Shown: positions 25,158 through 33,556 of the stretch, piece by piece
Numbering within the stretch: the stretch's first letter is position 1
How the letters are laid out: every line of letters starts with the position of its first letter
Source of the DNA: Oscillospiraceae bacterium
GTDB lineage: Bacteria > Bacillota > Clostridia > Oscillospirales > Ruminococcaceae
Reading direction: 5' to 3'
Length of the DNA stretch: 47,664 bases
Assembly (NCBI GenBank): GCA_017533485.1
Contig: JAFXIC010000001.1
Coordinates: 1-47,664, forward strand
Notes under the pieces: model-generated
What the model was told of the DNA's origin: nothing
Seen by the model: the letters and a program-made list of their open reading frames with translations, nothing else
Database searches by the model: none
Made by a program: the position numbers and the translations under genes

Positions 25158-26342
25158 TTAGTGGTGGAACAGTCTCAGTCCGCAGAATGCCATTGCAATG
25201 CCGTACTTATTGCACTGTTCGATGACGAGGTCATCACGGATTGAGCCGCCCGGTTCTACGATATACTTGACGCCGCTCTTGTAGGCGCGGTCAATATTAT
25301 CGGGGAACGGGAAGAATGCGTCGGAGCCGAGACAGACATCCGTATTCTGTGCAATCCATGCCTGACGTTCTTCTCTTGTGAAGACAGGGGGCTTTTCGGT
25401 GAATACACGCTCCCATTCGCCGTCTGCGAGGATATCCATATAGTCTTCCCCGATATAGAGGTCGATGGCATTGTCGCGGTCGGGACGCTTGATATCATCA
25501 CGGAAGGGGAGATTGAGAACCTGGGGTGCCTGACGGAGCCACCAGTTATCTGCCTTTGTGCCGGCGAGGCGGGTGCAGTGGATTCTGGACTGTTGACCGG
25601 CACCGATACCGATTGCCTGACCGTCCTTGACATAGCAGACGGAGTTGGACTGGGTATATTTGAGGGTAATGAGGGAGATGATGAGGTCAAATTTCTTGTC
25701 CTCCGGAATCTCTTTATTTTCGGTGACGAGATTGGAGAGCATGGTTTCCTCATTGATTGCGAGGTCATTTCTGCCCTGTTCAAAGGTGATGCCGAAAACT
25801 TCCTTATGTTCGATCGCAGCCGGCTGATAGGCGGGGTCGATCTGAACGATATTATAATTACCCTTGCGCTTTGTTTTAAGGATTTCGAGCGCTTCCTCGG
25901 AGTAGCCAGGTGCGATGACGCCGTCGGATACTTCGCGTGCAATAATCTTCGCGGTGATTGCGTCACATTCATCGGAGAGGGAAATCCAGTCGCCGAACGA
26001 GGACATTCTGTCCGCGCCTCTGGCTCTTGCGTATGCGCAGGCAAGCGGAGAAAGCTCGCCGAAATCATCCACAAAATAGATTTTCTTGAGGGTATCGGAA
26101 AGCGGTCTGCCGATTGCGGCACCGGCAGGAGAAACGTGCTTAAAGGAGGTTGCCGCCGGCATTCCGGTTGCAGCCTTCAGTTCCGATACGAGCTGCCAGC
26201 CGTTGAAGGCATCGAGAAGATTGATATAGCCGGGGTTGCCCGAAAGAACAGTAATCGGGAGTGCGCTGCCATCGTTCATATAGATACGGGCAGGCTTCTG
26301 GTTGGGGTTACATCCATATTTTAAAAGACGTTCTGTTTCCAT
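25158..26342 (-). CDS. purH: Stand-alone AICAR transformylase (PurH C-domain homologue only)
   Basis: Formylates AICAR to FAICAR with 10-formyl-THF, the penultimate step to IMP. The 394-residue protein corresponds to the transformylase part of PurH. KHVSPAGAA carries the catalytic Lys-His pair, and SNSVCYVKDGQAIGIGAGQQSR is the conserved substrate segment. The N-terminal IMP cyclohydrolase (MGS-like) domain of about 190 residues is missing entirely. The gene directly upstream encodes an unrelated PurO-type cyclohydrolase, which would supply the lost activity. ATG at 26342 follows AAAGGA at about 9 nt; a TTG six bases upstream is less well spaced. The domain starts with its own conserved N-terminus, so this is a natural single-domain form rather than a truncation. 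Confidence 0.93.
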   Translation of the reverse strand: METERLLKYGCNPNQKPARIYMNDGSALPITVLSGNPGYINLLDAFNGWQLVSELKAATGMPAATSFKHVSPAGAAIGRPLSDTLKKIYFVDDFGELSPLACAYARARGADRMSSFGDWISLSDECDAITAKIIAREVSDGVIAPGYSEEALEILKTKRKGNYNIVQIDPAYQPAAIEHKEVFGITFEQGRNDLAINEETMLSNLVTENKEIPEDKKFDLIISLITLKYTQSNSVCYVKDGQAIGIGAGQQSRIHCTRLAGTKADNWWLRQAPQVLNLPFRDDIKRPDRDNAIDLYIGEDYMDILADGEWERVFTEKPPVFTREERQAWIAQNTDVCLGSDAFFPFPDNIDRAYKSGVKYIVEPGGSIRDDLVIEQCNKYGIAMAFCGLRLFHH

Positions 26343-26383
26343 ATTCAACAGTCCTTTCTGTTTTTAGCGGATAAAAGAAGCGA

Positions 26384-27115
26384 TTAGTCCTGCTTGGGTG
26401 CAGCACCATAGCGGTTCACGATCTTGCTGACTGCGCTGCCATCCTCCGGATTGATATAACGGACAAAGAGGGAGATTTTGTTATCGGGGTTGAGGCTGTT
26501 CCAGAGGAGTTTTGTAAAGCCGTCGATATCATCGGGGATTGCGACAAGCTTCGGCTCGCCCTCAAAGCTCGGAAGCGGATTGCCGTCGCCGACATAGGTA
26601 TGGATGAAGTGACCCTGACCGGCAATCGGATTCTGGTAGGAGAAGGTGAAGCGCTGACAGGAGGACGGATCGCCGTTTGCACTCTTTAAAATGGAGAGCG
26701 CATAGTTAAAGCTTCCGTTTTCACAGCGGATGATACCGGAGATACGGGGGGTATAGTTGGGAGCATCCGGTTCGAACTGACGCGCACGCAGACCCTGTTC
26801 GAAGGTAAACTGGTGGTCGAGTGCGTCATAAATCGTATCGGTCTGGTCACCGTTTGTCACGATGGTCTTATTTCCGAGGACACGAACCGGCGAATAGATG
26901 ATGAGGGAAGGGTCGGTGCACTTGCTCTCATCATATGCCTGGGTTTTGAGACCGTTTCCATCGGGAACGAAGATGCGGTTGCGGGAATTCTCGCTTCTGC
27001 CCATGATAAAGTATGCGCAGACAGCAGATTTTCCGTTTGCCGATTTGCCGAGGATGATGCCTCTTCCGGGGTAGCTGTTGTTTTCAAGCTCTTGTGCAAG
27101 AGAAATCATTGCCAT
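26384..27115 (-). CDS. purO: IMP cyclohydrolase, archaeal PurO type
   Basis: Closes the ring of FAICAR to give IMP, the last step of the pathway. The 243-residue protein matches the PurO-type IMP cyclohydrolase family first described in archaea: the N-terminal YPGRGIILGKSANGK, then AVCAYFIMGRSENSRNR and a C-terminal FVRYINPEDGS. It is unrelated to the cyclohydrolase domain of PurH. It sits between purN and the stand-alone transformylase gene, so the two together replace bifunctional PurH. ATG is preceded by GGAGG at 8 nt. The assignment rests on recognised motifs and a very consistent operon context. Confidence 0.88.
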   Translation of the reverse strand: MAMISLAQELENNSYPGRGIILGKSANGKSAVCAYFIMGRSENSRNRIFVPDGNGLKTQAYDESKCTDPSLIIYSPVRVLGNKTIVTNGDQTDTIYDALDHQFTFEQGLRARQFEPDAPNYTPRISGIIRCENGSFNYALSILKSANGDPSSCQRFTFSYQNPIAGQGHFIHTYVGDGNPLPSFEGEPKLVAIPDDIDGFTKLLWNSLNPDNKISLFVRYINPEDGSAVSKIVNRYGAAPKQD

Positions 27116-27187
27116 AAGAATAGACCTCCGTAGAATAATGATTGATTGTTTGGGGGATCGGGGGGAGGGAGAGCAGTGAACTGTCGC

Positions 27188-27904
27188 TCAGTCCTCCGAG
27201 ATATAAACTTTTCCGTCACAAACCGAAAGCTTGTCCTCACAGAACAGCCGGACTGCTTCGGGGAGAATCTTCCATTCTGCTTCTTCCATGACACGGCGCT
27301 GGAGGGTTTCGGGGGTATCGCTCTGGAGGATGGGAACAGCCTTCTGGAGGATAATGGGACCGCCGTCACAGATTTCATTGACGAAGTGGACGGTTGCACC
27401 GGTGACCTTTACACCCTTTTTGAGTGCAGCCTCATGGACATGGAGTCCGTAGTAGCCTTTTCCGCAGAAGCTTGGGATAAGGGCAGGGTGGACGTTCATC
27501 ATTTTATTCGGATATGCGCGGCAGATCGACTGATCGAGGATTGTCATGAATCCTGCCTGCACGATGAGGTCAGCGAATTCCTCGTAGAAAGCTTCGAGCA
27601 TGGCATTGCTGTAATCCTCGACGGAATCGAAAGCTTTTCTTGGGATAATGCGGGTGGGGATGCCATTTTCCTTTGCGCGGACAAGTGCATACGCATCGGC
27701 ACGGGAACTGATGACGCAGGTAATGCGTCCGCCGCCGAGCTCGCCGCGGTTCTGGGCATCAATCAGCGCCTGTAAATTCGTACCGCCGCCGGAAACCAGC
27801 ACAATAATCTTCTTTCGCGGAATATCCACACCCTCACGCGGGTCATGCCAATTTTCTTCTGCGATGCCGAGTGCATCGCCGGTCATCAGCGGATGGTCTT
27901 CCAT
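27188..27904 (-). CDS. purN: Phosphoribosylglycinamide formyltransferase
   Basis: Formylates GAR using 10-formyl-THF, step 3 of purine synthesis. The 238-residue product has VLVSGGGTNLQALID (phosphate loop), NVHPALIPSF (catalytic Asn and His) and VTGATVHFVNEICDGGPII (catalytic Asp). About 30 residues precede the usual N-terminal strand and look non-homologous. GAGG lies 7 nt before the ATG at 27904, so the extension seems to be translated. No alternative start with a ribosome site nearer to the conserved domain was seen. It sits 33 nt after purM. Confidence 0.93.
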   Translation of the reverse strand: MEDHPLMTGDALGIAEENWHDPREGVDIPRKKIIVLVSGGGTNLQALIDAQNRGELGGGRITCVISSRADAYALVRAKENGIPTRIIPRKAFDSVEDYSNAMLEAFYEEFADLIVQAGFMTILDQSICRAYPNKMMNVHPALIPSFCGKGYYGLHVHEAALKKGVKVTGATVHFVNEICDGGPIILQKAVPILQSDTPETLQRRVMEEAEWKILPEAVRLFCEDKLSVCDGKVYISED

Positions 27905-27937
27905 ATGCACACCTCTTTTCTAGGATTGAAAAGGAAA

Positions 27938-28981
27938 TTATTCGATGATAACGCCTTCGTCGCCGTTGACCAGCTCGCCCAGTACATATGCGTCCTCGCC
28001 ATTTGCCTTGAGGCTTGCGATGGCGGCGTCCACATCCTGCGGAGCGACCGAAACGATCATGCCAACGCCCATGTTAAAGGTATTGAACATATCGCGCTCT
28101 GGGATATTTCCGGTACGTGCGATGAGGTCGAAGATCGGGAGAACCCGGACATTGCTGCGCGGAATTCTTGCTGTAATGCCGGTCGGGAGCGAACGCGGGA
28201 TATTTTCATAGAATCCGCCGCCTGTGATATGAGAAATCGCCTTGACATTGACGGTTTCGAGGAGTGAAAGAATCGACTTGACATAGATTCTTGTCGGGGT
28301 AAGGAGACAGTCTCCGAGCGTCGTTCCGAGGTCAGCAAACTGTCTTGCAAGATTTTCCTCGCTGATGGTAAAGACATTGCGGACGAGGGAGAAGCCATTG
28401 GAGTGGACGCCGGTGGAGGGAAGTGCGATGAGGACATCACCGGCCTTCTGGGTATCGGCGCGGAGGATTTTCTTTTTATCGACAATACCGACAGTAAAGC
28501 CTGCGAGGTCATATTCCTCATCGGGCATCATACCGGGATGTTCTGCGGTTTCGCCGCCGATGAGTGCACAGCCGGACTGGACACAGCCTTCGGAAACGCC
28601 CTTCACGATTTCTGCGATTTTTTCGGGATAATTCTTTCCGCAGGCGATGTAGTCGAGGAAAAAGAGCGGCTTTGCACCGCAGCAGATGACATCATTGACG
28701 CACATTGCCACGCAGTCGATACCGATGGTATCGTGTTTATCCATCAGGAATGCGATTTTGAGTTTTGTGCCGACGCCGTCGGTGCCCGAAACGAGAACAG
28801 GCTCTTCCATGCCTTTCATATCGGGAGCAAACAGACCGCCGAAGCCGCCGATTCCGTCGAGTACGCCGCTGGTTGCAGTCCGTGCAACGTGCTGTTTCAT
28901 CAGTTCGACGGAGCGGTAGCCTGCGGTAACGTCAACGCCGGCTTTCTTATAGCTTTCAGAGAAGCTGTTCTTGTGTTCCAT
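27938..28981 (-). CDS. purM: Phosphoribosylformylglycinamidine cyclo-ligase (AIR synthetase)
   Basis: ATP-dependent cyclisation of FGAM to AIR. The 347-residue protein carries [20 protein letters not shown] at its N-terminus, [26 protein letters not shown] (metal and ATP binding), [51 protein letters not shown] and [14 protein letters not shown]-like [15 protein letters not shown]. All are standard for the PurM superfamily. It lies between the purF-like gene and purN. FGAM synthetase (purL/purQ/purS), which would supply its substrate, is not in this window. Confidence 0.97.
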   Translation of the reverse strand: MEHKNSFSESYKKAGVDVTAGYRSVELMKQHVARTATSGVLDGIGGFGGLFAPDMKGMEEPVLVSGTDGVGTKLKIAFLMDKHDTIGIDCVAMCVNDVICCGAKPLFFLDYIACGKNYPEKIAEIVKGVSEGCVQSGCALIGGETAEHPGMMPDEEYDLAGFTVGIVDKKKILRADTQKAGDVLIALPSTGVHSNGFSLVRNVFTISEENLARQFADLGTTLGDCLLTPTRIYVKSILSLLETVNVKAISHITGGGFYENIPRSLPTGITARIPRSNVRVLPIFDLIARTGNIPERDMFNTFNMGVGMIVSVAPQDVDAAIASLKANGEDAYVLGELVNGDEGVIIE

Positions 28982-29025
28982 GTTCCATAAATCCTTTCAT
29001 GATCTGTCAGTGTGGTGGGGGATTT

Positions 29026-30429
29026 TTATTCTTTGCCTGTCCAGCAGTAGGTACAGAGCATATCGGGATCAATCCCGACCGCTTCCTTGACATCCGCGAG
29101 GAGATGGTACTTGAGGGAAGTGAAGTTGAGGCGTTTGCGGATTTCCTCGACCATTGCCTGATACCGTTCGGAATTGTCGATACAGTATTCTGCGAGATAT
29201 CTGTCATCGCCGTCGAATTCACGGATTACCTGTCTTGCGATAAGATCCATTTCGGACTTTGAGCGCGAGAAATTGAGGTATTTACAGCCGAACATACTGG
29301 GTGGGGAAGCGGAGCGGATATGCACCTCTTTTGCACCGTTTTCATAAAGGAACTGTACGGTTTCGCGCATCTGGGTGCCTCTGACGATTGAATCATCGAG
29401 GAAGAGGAGCTTTTTATCACGAATCAGCCCTTCGACAGGAATGAGCTTCATCCGTGCGATCAGGTTTCTGGTAGCTTGGAGTCTTGGGGTAAAGCTGCGG
29501 GGCCATGTCGGGGTATACTTGATAAAGGGTCTTGCGAAACAGATTCCGCTTTCATTGGCATAGCCGATGGCGTGGCCGTTTCCGGAATCGGGGATTCCCG
29601 CGACATAGTCTGCGTCGATATCGCGGTCACGCTTTGCGAGCAGTGCGCCGCAGCGGTTCCGCATCACTTCGACATTCACACCCTCATAGCAGGATGTTGT
29701 ATATCCGTAGTAGATCCAAAGGAATGCACAGATTTTCATCTGTTTGTTCGGCTGCATGACGGTTTCGCAGTGTTCCGCATCGAAGTAGACGATTTCGCCC
29801 GGACCGAGATCACGGACATAGCGGTACTGGAGGTTCATGTAGGAGAACGATTCGAAACAGGCGACATAGCCGCCGTCCTTATGGCCGAGGATCATGGGTG
29901 TTCTGCCCATGAGATCTCTTGCGGCATAGATACCGTCCTTTGTCATCAGCAGCAGCGTCAGGGATCCGTCGATTCTGGATTGTGCATAGCGGATACCTTC
30001 GGGGATTGTGTCGCACTGGTTGATGAGTGCGGCGACAAGCTCCGTATTATTGATGACGCTTCCGGAAGCTTCCGTAAAATGGCTTGCGCCGGAGCGGAAG
30101 ATTTCCTCGACAAGTGCCTCGGTATTATTGATTCTGCCGACGGTGGTGAGGGCATAGCTGCCTAAATGGGAACGGATCATGATGGGCTGGGGGTCGGTAT
30201 CGCTGATACAGCCGATTCCCATATGGCCGTGCATTTCGTTCAGATCCGATTCAAATTTTGTGCGGAACGGGGTATTTTCGATATTATGGATGGCACGCTG
30301 GAAGCCTTCTTCCTTGCTGTAAACGGACATACCGCCTCTGCGTGCACCGAGGTGGGTATGGTAGTCCGTGCCGAAAAAGATATCTGCAACACAGTCCTCG
30401 CGAGAGGCTGCGCCGAATAAACCGCCCAT
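29026..30429 (-). CDS. Amidophosphoribosyltransferase-like protein lacking glutaminase catalytic residues
   Basis: Resembles PurF, which makes phosphoribosylamine from PRPP and glutamine. The 467-residue protein keeps the type I phosphoribosyltransferase half, with the PRPP loop FLDDSIVRGT (343-352) and matching C-terminal segments. Its N-terminal half differs. The protein begins MGGLFG, so the invariant N-terminal nucleophile Cys of Ntn glutaminases is Gly2. The oxyanion Asn-Gly pair also appears lost (TTVGRINN in place of an HNGN-type sequence). Glutamine hydrolysis therefore looks impossible by the known mechanism, while PRPP chemistry with free ammonia, or a different role, remains possible. 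AGGAGG precedes the ATG, and no start giving MCG exists. It lies between purC and purM. Confidence 0.88.
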   Translation of the reverse strand: MGGLFGAASREDCVADIFFGTDYHTHLGARRGGMSVYSKEEGFQRAIHNIENTPFRTKFESDLNEMHGHMGIGCISDTDPQPIMIRSHLGSYALTTVGRINNTEALVEEIFRSGASHFTEASGSVINNTELVAALINQCDTIPEGIRYAQSRIDGSLTLLLMTKDGIYAARDLMGRTPMILGHKDGGYVACFESFSYMNLQYRYVRDLGPGEIVYFDAEHCETVMQPNKQMKICAFLWIYYGYTTSCYEGVNVEVMRNRCGALLAKRDRDIDADYVAGIPDSGNGHAIGYANESGICFARPFIKYTPTWPRSFTPRLQATRNLIARMKLIPVEGLIRDKKLLFLDDSIVRGTQMRETVQFLYENGAKEVHIRSASPPSMFGCKYLNFSRSKSEMDLIARQVIREFDGDDRYLAEYCIDNSERYQAMVEEIRKRLNFTSLKYHLLADVKEAVGIDPDMLCTYCWTGKE

Positions 30430-30495
30430 AAATTTCCTCCTGACGATTGAAAAAGAGTGTTTGGGAGTATGAGAAAAAGAGGGGTGGGCTGTCGT

Positions 30496-31215
30496 TTACT
30501 GACCCATCAGTCGCTTCATGATTTCCTGATATGCTTCTTCGACGCCGCCCATGTCTCTGCGGAAGCGGTCTTTATCGAGTTTTTCATGGGTTGTGCTGTC
30601 CCAGAAGCGGCAGGTATCGGGGGAGATTTCATCTGCGAGGATAATGGTGCCGTCGGAGGTCTTACCGAACTCAATCTTGAAGTCGATGAGGTCGATATTG
30701 AGCTTCTTGAAGAAGTCTACCATGAATGCATTGACCTTGAAGGCATAGTTTGCGATGGTATCAATTTCCTCTTTGGTTGCAAGGCCGAGTGCGAGTGCAT
30801 AGTAGTCGTTGATGAACGGATCGCCCAGGTCATCGTTCTTGTAGCTGAATTCAAGAATCGGGCAAAGGAGCTTTGTACCTTCCTCGACGCCCATTCTCTT
30901 GGAGAAGCTTCCGGCAGCAACATTTCTGACAATGACCTCAAGCGGAACGATCGAAACCTTTTTGACGATGGTTTCACGGTCGCTGATTTCCTTTACGAGG
31001 TGGGTCGGAACGCCTTCCTTCTCCAGCATCGCGAACATATAGTTGGTCATTTTGTTGTTAATGATGCCCTTACCGGCGATTGCACCTTTTTTCTCGCCGT
31101 TGAATGCGGTTGCATCGTCCTTATAGTCAACGATGACGCAGTCGGGATCATTGGTCGCATAGACCTTTTTTGCCTTGCCCTCATAGAGCTGTTCCAGTTT
31201 TACAATGTTTTCCAT
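30496..31215 (-). CDS. purC: SAICAR synthetase
   Basis: Joins aspartate to CAIR with ATP. The 239-residue protein starts [19 protein letters not shown] (the KLYEGKAK-type ATP-binding strand), then [33 protein letters not shown] (substrate-binding segment near the middle), [10 protein letters not shown] and [15 protein letters not shown] (metal-binding Asp). The start is the second ATG at 31215, with GGAGG 8 nt upstream. It follows purE after 71 nt. Confidence 0.97.
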   Translation of the reverse strand: MENIVKLEQLYEGKAKKVYATNDPDCVIVDYKDDATAFNGEKKGAIAGKGIINNKMTNYMFAMLEKEGVPTHLVKEISDRETIVKKVSIVPLEVIVRNVAAGSFSKRMGVEEGTKLLCPILEFSYKNDDLGDPFINDYYALALGLATKEEIDTIANYAFKVNAFMVDFFKKLNIDLIDFKIEFGKTSDGTIILADEISPDTCRFWDSTTHEKLDKDRFRRDMGGVEEAYQEIMKRLMGQ

Positions 31216-31286
31216 GGGTACATCCTCCATAAATTAAAATTAGACGAAAAGAATCAAGTGGCACAAAAGCCGCATATCGCATACTT

Positions 31287-31784
31287 TCAGAGTGCTGCGA
31301 TCTGTTCCTGCATTGCGGCGTCCTTGGCTCTGACGCCGTCAGCCATATTCTGCTTCATGGCATCGAGCTTCTGTGCGAGTGCGTCATCGGAGACGGCGAG
31401 CATCTGGATGGCGAGGATTGCGGCGTTTTTCGCACCGTTGATGCCAACGGTGGCAACGGGTACGCCGGGGGGCATCATCACCGTAGCGAGGAGTGCGTCC
31501 ATGCCCTCCAGTGCTGCGGATTTCATCGGGATTCCGATGACAGGGAGTGTAGTATGTGCGGCGACAACGCCTGCGAGATGTGCTGCCATACCTGCGGCAC
31601 AGATGATTGCACCGAAGCCGTTCGCTTTTGCATTCGCTGCAAATTCGGAAGCTTCCGCCGGTGTACGGTGTGCACTCATGACGTGTACTTCGCAGGGGAC
31701 ACCAAAGCTTTTCAGCTCGGTGACTGCACTTTTTACGACAGGAAAATCGCTGTCGCTGCCCATGATAACTGCAACTTTTTTCAT
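31287..31784 (-). CDS. purE: N5-carboxyaminoimidazole ribonucleotide mutase
   Basis: Moves the carboxyl group of N5-CAIR to give CAIR. The 165-residue protein has the class I signature: MGSDSDFPV (phosphate loop), SAHRTPAEASEFA (catalytic His), IICAAGMAAHLAGVVAAHTTLPVIG and VPVATVGINGAKNAAILA. A PurK partner is not in the window. It is the first purine gene of the run, behind a WG-repeat protein gene. The 96-nt gap upstream has a short CCGGAC/GTCCGG hairpin (31811-31826) but no clear promoter, purine riboswitch or PurR box. Confidence 0.97.
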   Translation of the reverse strand: MKKVAVIMGSDSDFPVVKSAVTELKSFGVPCEVHVMSAHRTPAEASEFAANAKANGFGAIICAAGMAAHLAGVVAAHTTLPVIGIPMKSAALEGMDALLATVMMPPGVPVATVGINGAKNAAILAIQMLAVSDDALAQKLDAMKQNMADGVRAKDAAMQEQIAAL

Positions 31785-31880
31785 ATGTAAAAATCCTTTC
31801 TATGGATCATCCGGACAAACGTCCGGTGTTATTTCGATATCGCAGGGGGGGAAAACAGCAGGAGGCTGTCCGGATTGGGG

Positions 31881-32873
31881 TTACGGACGATTCTGCTGGG
31901 GGATGAGCGCGGCGGTCTGCGGGTCATAGAATGTCGCATAGCCATAGACGCCGGCAGCATTCGGAGAAATCGTGAGATACATCACCGTTGTGACGCGATC
32001 TGTGATATGACCGTTGTCCATGCGGTGATAGGACACGCGCATTTCCACTTCATACTGTGGGAAGCCGTCCTGTTCGATGACACGGATATTCCGGACGCTG
32101 GCTGTTTTGAGGAAACAGCCCGAATAGAGATAGGATACGGTAAGTGCTGAGGTATCCTCTGTATTCAGCAGGGACGCATCGGGCTGAACCTTAGGTGTTA
32201 CAAAAAGATAGGTAAGATATTTTGCCGCAGCATCGCCGAGCTGTTCGAGTACAATACGGTCGGGGAGTCGGGAGAGCTGCTGTGCGTTCAGCTCCATCGT
32301 CAGCTTATGGAGTCCGACCGGATGTTCGGTATGCAGACTTCTGAGCGCAAAGGAGCCGTCGGAAACGGACATTTCACAGGTGTTTTTTCCGACGCGGAGA
32401 CTCAGCATCCCCTCCTCATAGGAACAATCTTCCCATGCGGTATCCGACCAGAGTGTTCCATCGCCGCGATAGAGGTGGTAATAGGGGGTATCCCCCTCAA
32501 AAAGCTTTGCGATCCAGAGATTTCTGCCCTGGATACGTGTAATATCCGAATAGATAAAGGGGGTAATGATCTCGCCGTTGTGACGGATCATCCCGTAGGT
32601 ACCGACCGCCGTCCGCTTTGCGGAGAGGACGTCCTTTCCCATCATTTCGAGATGGAACCAATTGGGTGCAAGGATCTGGCGGCCGCTCGCGGTTCGTACA
32701 CCCCAAAGCCCGTTTTCCGAATAGATATAGGAGGCTGTCGGCTGTGCAACAAATTCCGCTTCTTCTCCGGATTTTTCACCTGCGGACGAAAGAAAGAGCC
32801 AGTTCACTTCTACGGTGAGACAGAGCAATGCCGTTAAAAGCAGGAGTATCAGCGGCTTCATACGGCGGTCCAT
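31881..32873 (-). CDS. Secreted or membrane-anchored WG-repeat protein, unknown function
   Basis: A 330-residue protein with an N-terminal hydrophobic segment after MDRRMK (PLILLLLTALLCLTVEVNWLFL, about 6-27), acting as signal peptide or anchor. Residues about 48-140 hold two or three WG-like repeats (YIYSENGLWGVRTASGRQIL, then GTYGMIRHNGEIITPFIYSDI). The C-terminal half (about 190-320) is a separate beta-rich region with no motif I recognise. No lipobox or LPxTG is seen. The ATG at 32873 follows AAAGGA at about 10 nt; a later ATG (32861) is possible. It sits between queT and purE on the same strand, with no functional link obvious. Confidence 0.7.
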   Translation of the reverse strand: MDRRMKPLILLLLTALLCLTVEVNWLFLSSAGEKSGEEAEFVAQPTASYIYSENGLWGVRTASGRQILAPNWFHLEMMGKDVLSAKRTAVGTYGMIRHNGEIITPFIYSDITRIQGRNLWIAKLFEGDTPYYHLYRGDGTLWSDTAWEDCSYEEGMLSLRVGKNTCEMSVSDGSFALRSLHTEHPVGLHKLTMELNAQQLSRLPDRIVLEQLGDAAAKYLTYLFVTPKVQPDASLLNTEDTSALTVSYLYSGCFLKTASVRNIRVIEQDGFPQYEVEMRVSYHRMDNGHITDRVTTVMYLTISPNAAGVYGYATFYDPQTAALIPQQNRP

Positions 32874-32963
32874 AGGCAAACGATCCTTTCGTGAAAATGA
32901 ATGGGAGCAAAGGCGCAGCGGCGGCAGCTTCCGGAACAGCGGATGATGTGCCGCATCATATGA

Positions 32964-33482
32964 TTATGATACGGAATCGGCGGAATTCTGTCTGGGACGG
33001 CGCGGCATTCCGATCAGCCGGCAGAGGATATCCGATTTTTGTGCCGCGCGCAGCATCGGAAGTCCGATGACAGAAACGGCGATGATCTCGCCGGCGGCAA
33101 CGCCCAGCATTCCGAGGAAAAACGGAACATCCGCGAAGAGCCGGAGCTCTGCGCCGATCAGCAGACCGTTTATGACAGCAGGAATCAGGGATGCAGGCAG
33201 CGGTTTTCTGATGGCGAGCATCAGAAACGCGGCAATACAGGTTGCGGCTGTGCCGAACAGGAAATCCACTGCGATACCGCTAAACAGATTCGCGATCATA
33301 CAGCCGATTATGAGCGAAACACACCATCGTTTCCGATAGATGCATAACAGCATCAGCACTTCGGACAGGCGGACCTGAACTGCACCATAGGAAAGCGGTG
33401 CAAGACAGATTGTCATCACGGCATAGATTGCGGCAACGACAGCGATCTGTGCGATTTCGGAAACGGAAATAGTACGGGACAT
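32964..33482 (-). CDS. queT: QueT-family queuosine precursor transporter (ECF S component)
   Basis: A 172-residue integral membrane protein with about five hydrophobic helices. The N-terminal segment SEIAQIAVVAAIYAVMTICLAPLSYGAVQVRLSEVL is characteristic of the QueT family, whose members act as substrate-binding subunits of energy-coupling-factor transporters for preQ0/preQ1. The family is often controlled by preQ1 riboswitches, and a pseudoknot-capable leader overlapping the ribosome site lies immediately upstream here (33491-33526). ATG follows CAAGGAGG at 8 nt. The ATPase and T components of the ECF transporter are not nearby, so a shared ECF module is expected. The C-terminus (about 150-172) is short and polar. 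Confidence 0.85.
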   Translation of the reverse strand: MSRTISVSEIAQIAVVAAIYAVMTICLAPLSYGAVQVRLSEVLMLLCIYRKRWCVSLIIGCMIANLFSGIAVDFLFGTAATCIAAFLMLAIRKPLPASLIPAVINGLLIGAELRLFADVPFFLGMLGVAAGEIIAVSVIGLPMLRAAQKSDILCRLIGMPRRPRQNSADSVS

Positions 33483-33490
33483 CGGAAAAT

Positions 33491-33526
33491 CCTCCTTGTT
33501 TTATGCTGGTTATCAAGGAAACAGCA
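33491..33526 (-). promoter_or_regulatory. Candidate preQ1-I-like H-type pseudoknot riboswitch at queT
   Basis: On the queT transcript UGCUG (33522-33526) pairs with CAGCA (33504-33508). The loop between them contains CCUUG (33514-33518), which pairs with CAAGG (33494-33498), part of the ribosome site CAAGGAGG. The order stem 1, short U-rich loop, stem 2, an AUAAC loop, stem 1, A-rich loop, stem 2 is the arrangement of the class I preQ1 riboswitch, and AUAACC plus an AAAACAAGG tail resemble known members. Ligand-stabilised pairing would hide the ribosome site and shut off translation of a preQ1 precursor transporter. Pairing is seen directly; ligand identity is inferred from the gene. Confidence 0.6.
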
Positions 33527-33556
33527 AATATTTTTTTTAAAATTCAGCGTGCGATC

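Noticed and set aside
31785-31880. Purine riboswitch or PurR box ahead of purE
   Set aside because: Only a 6-bp hairpin is present; neither the purine aptamer core nor a promoter could be found.
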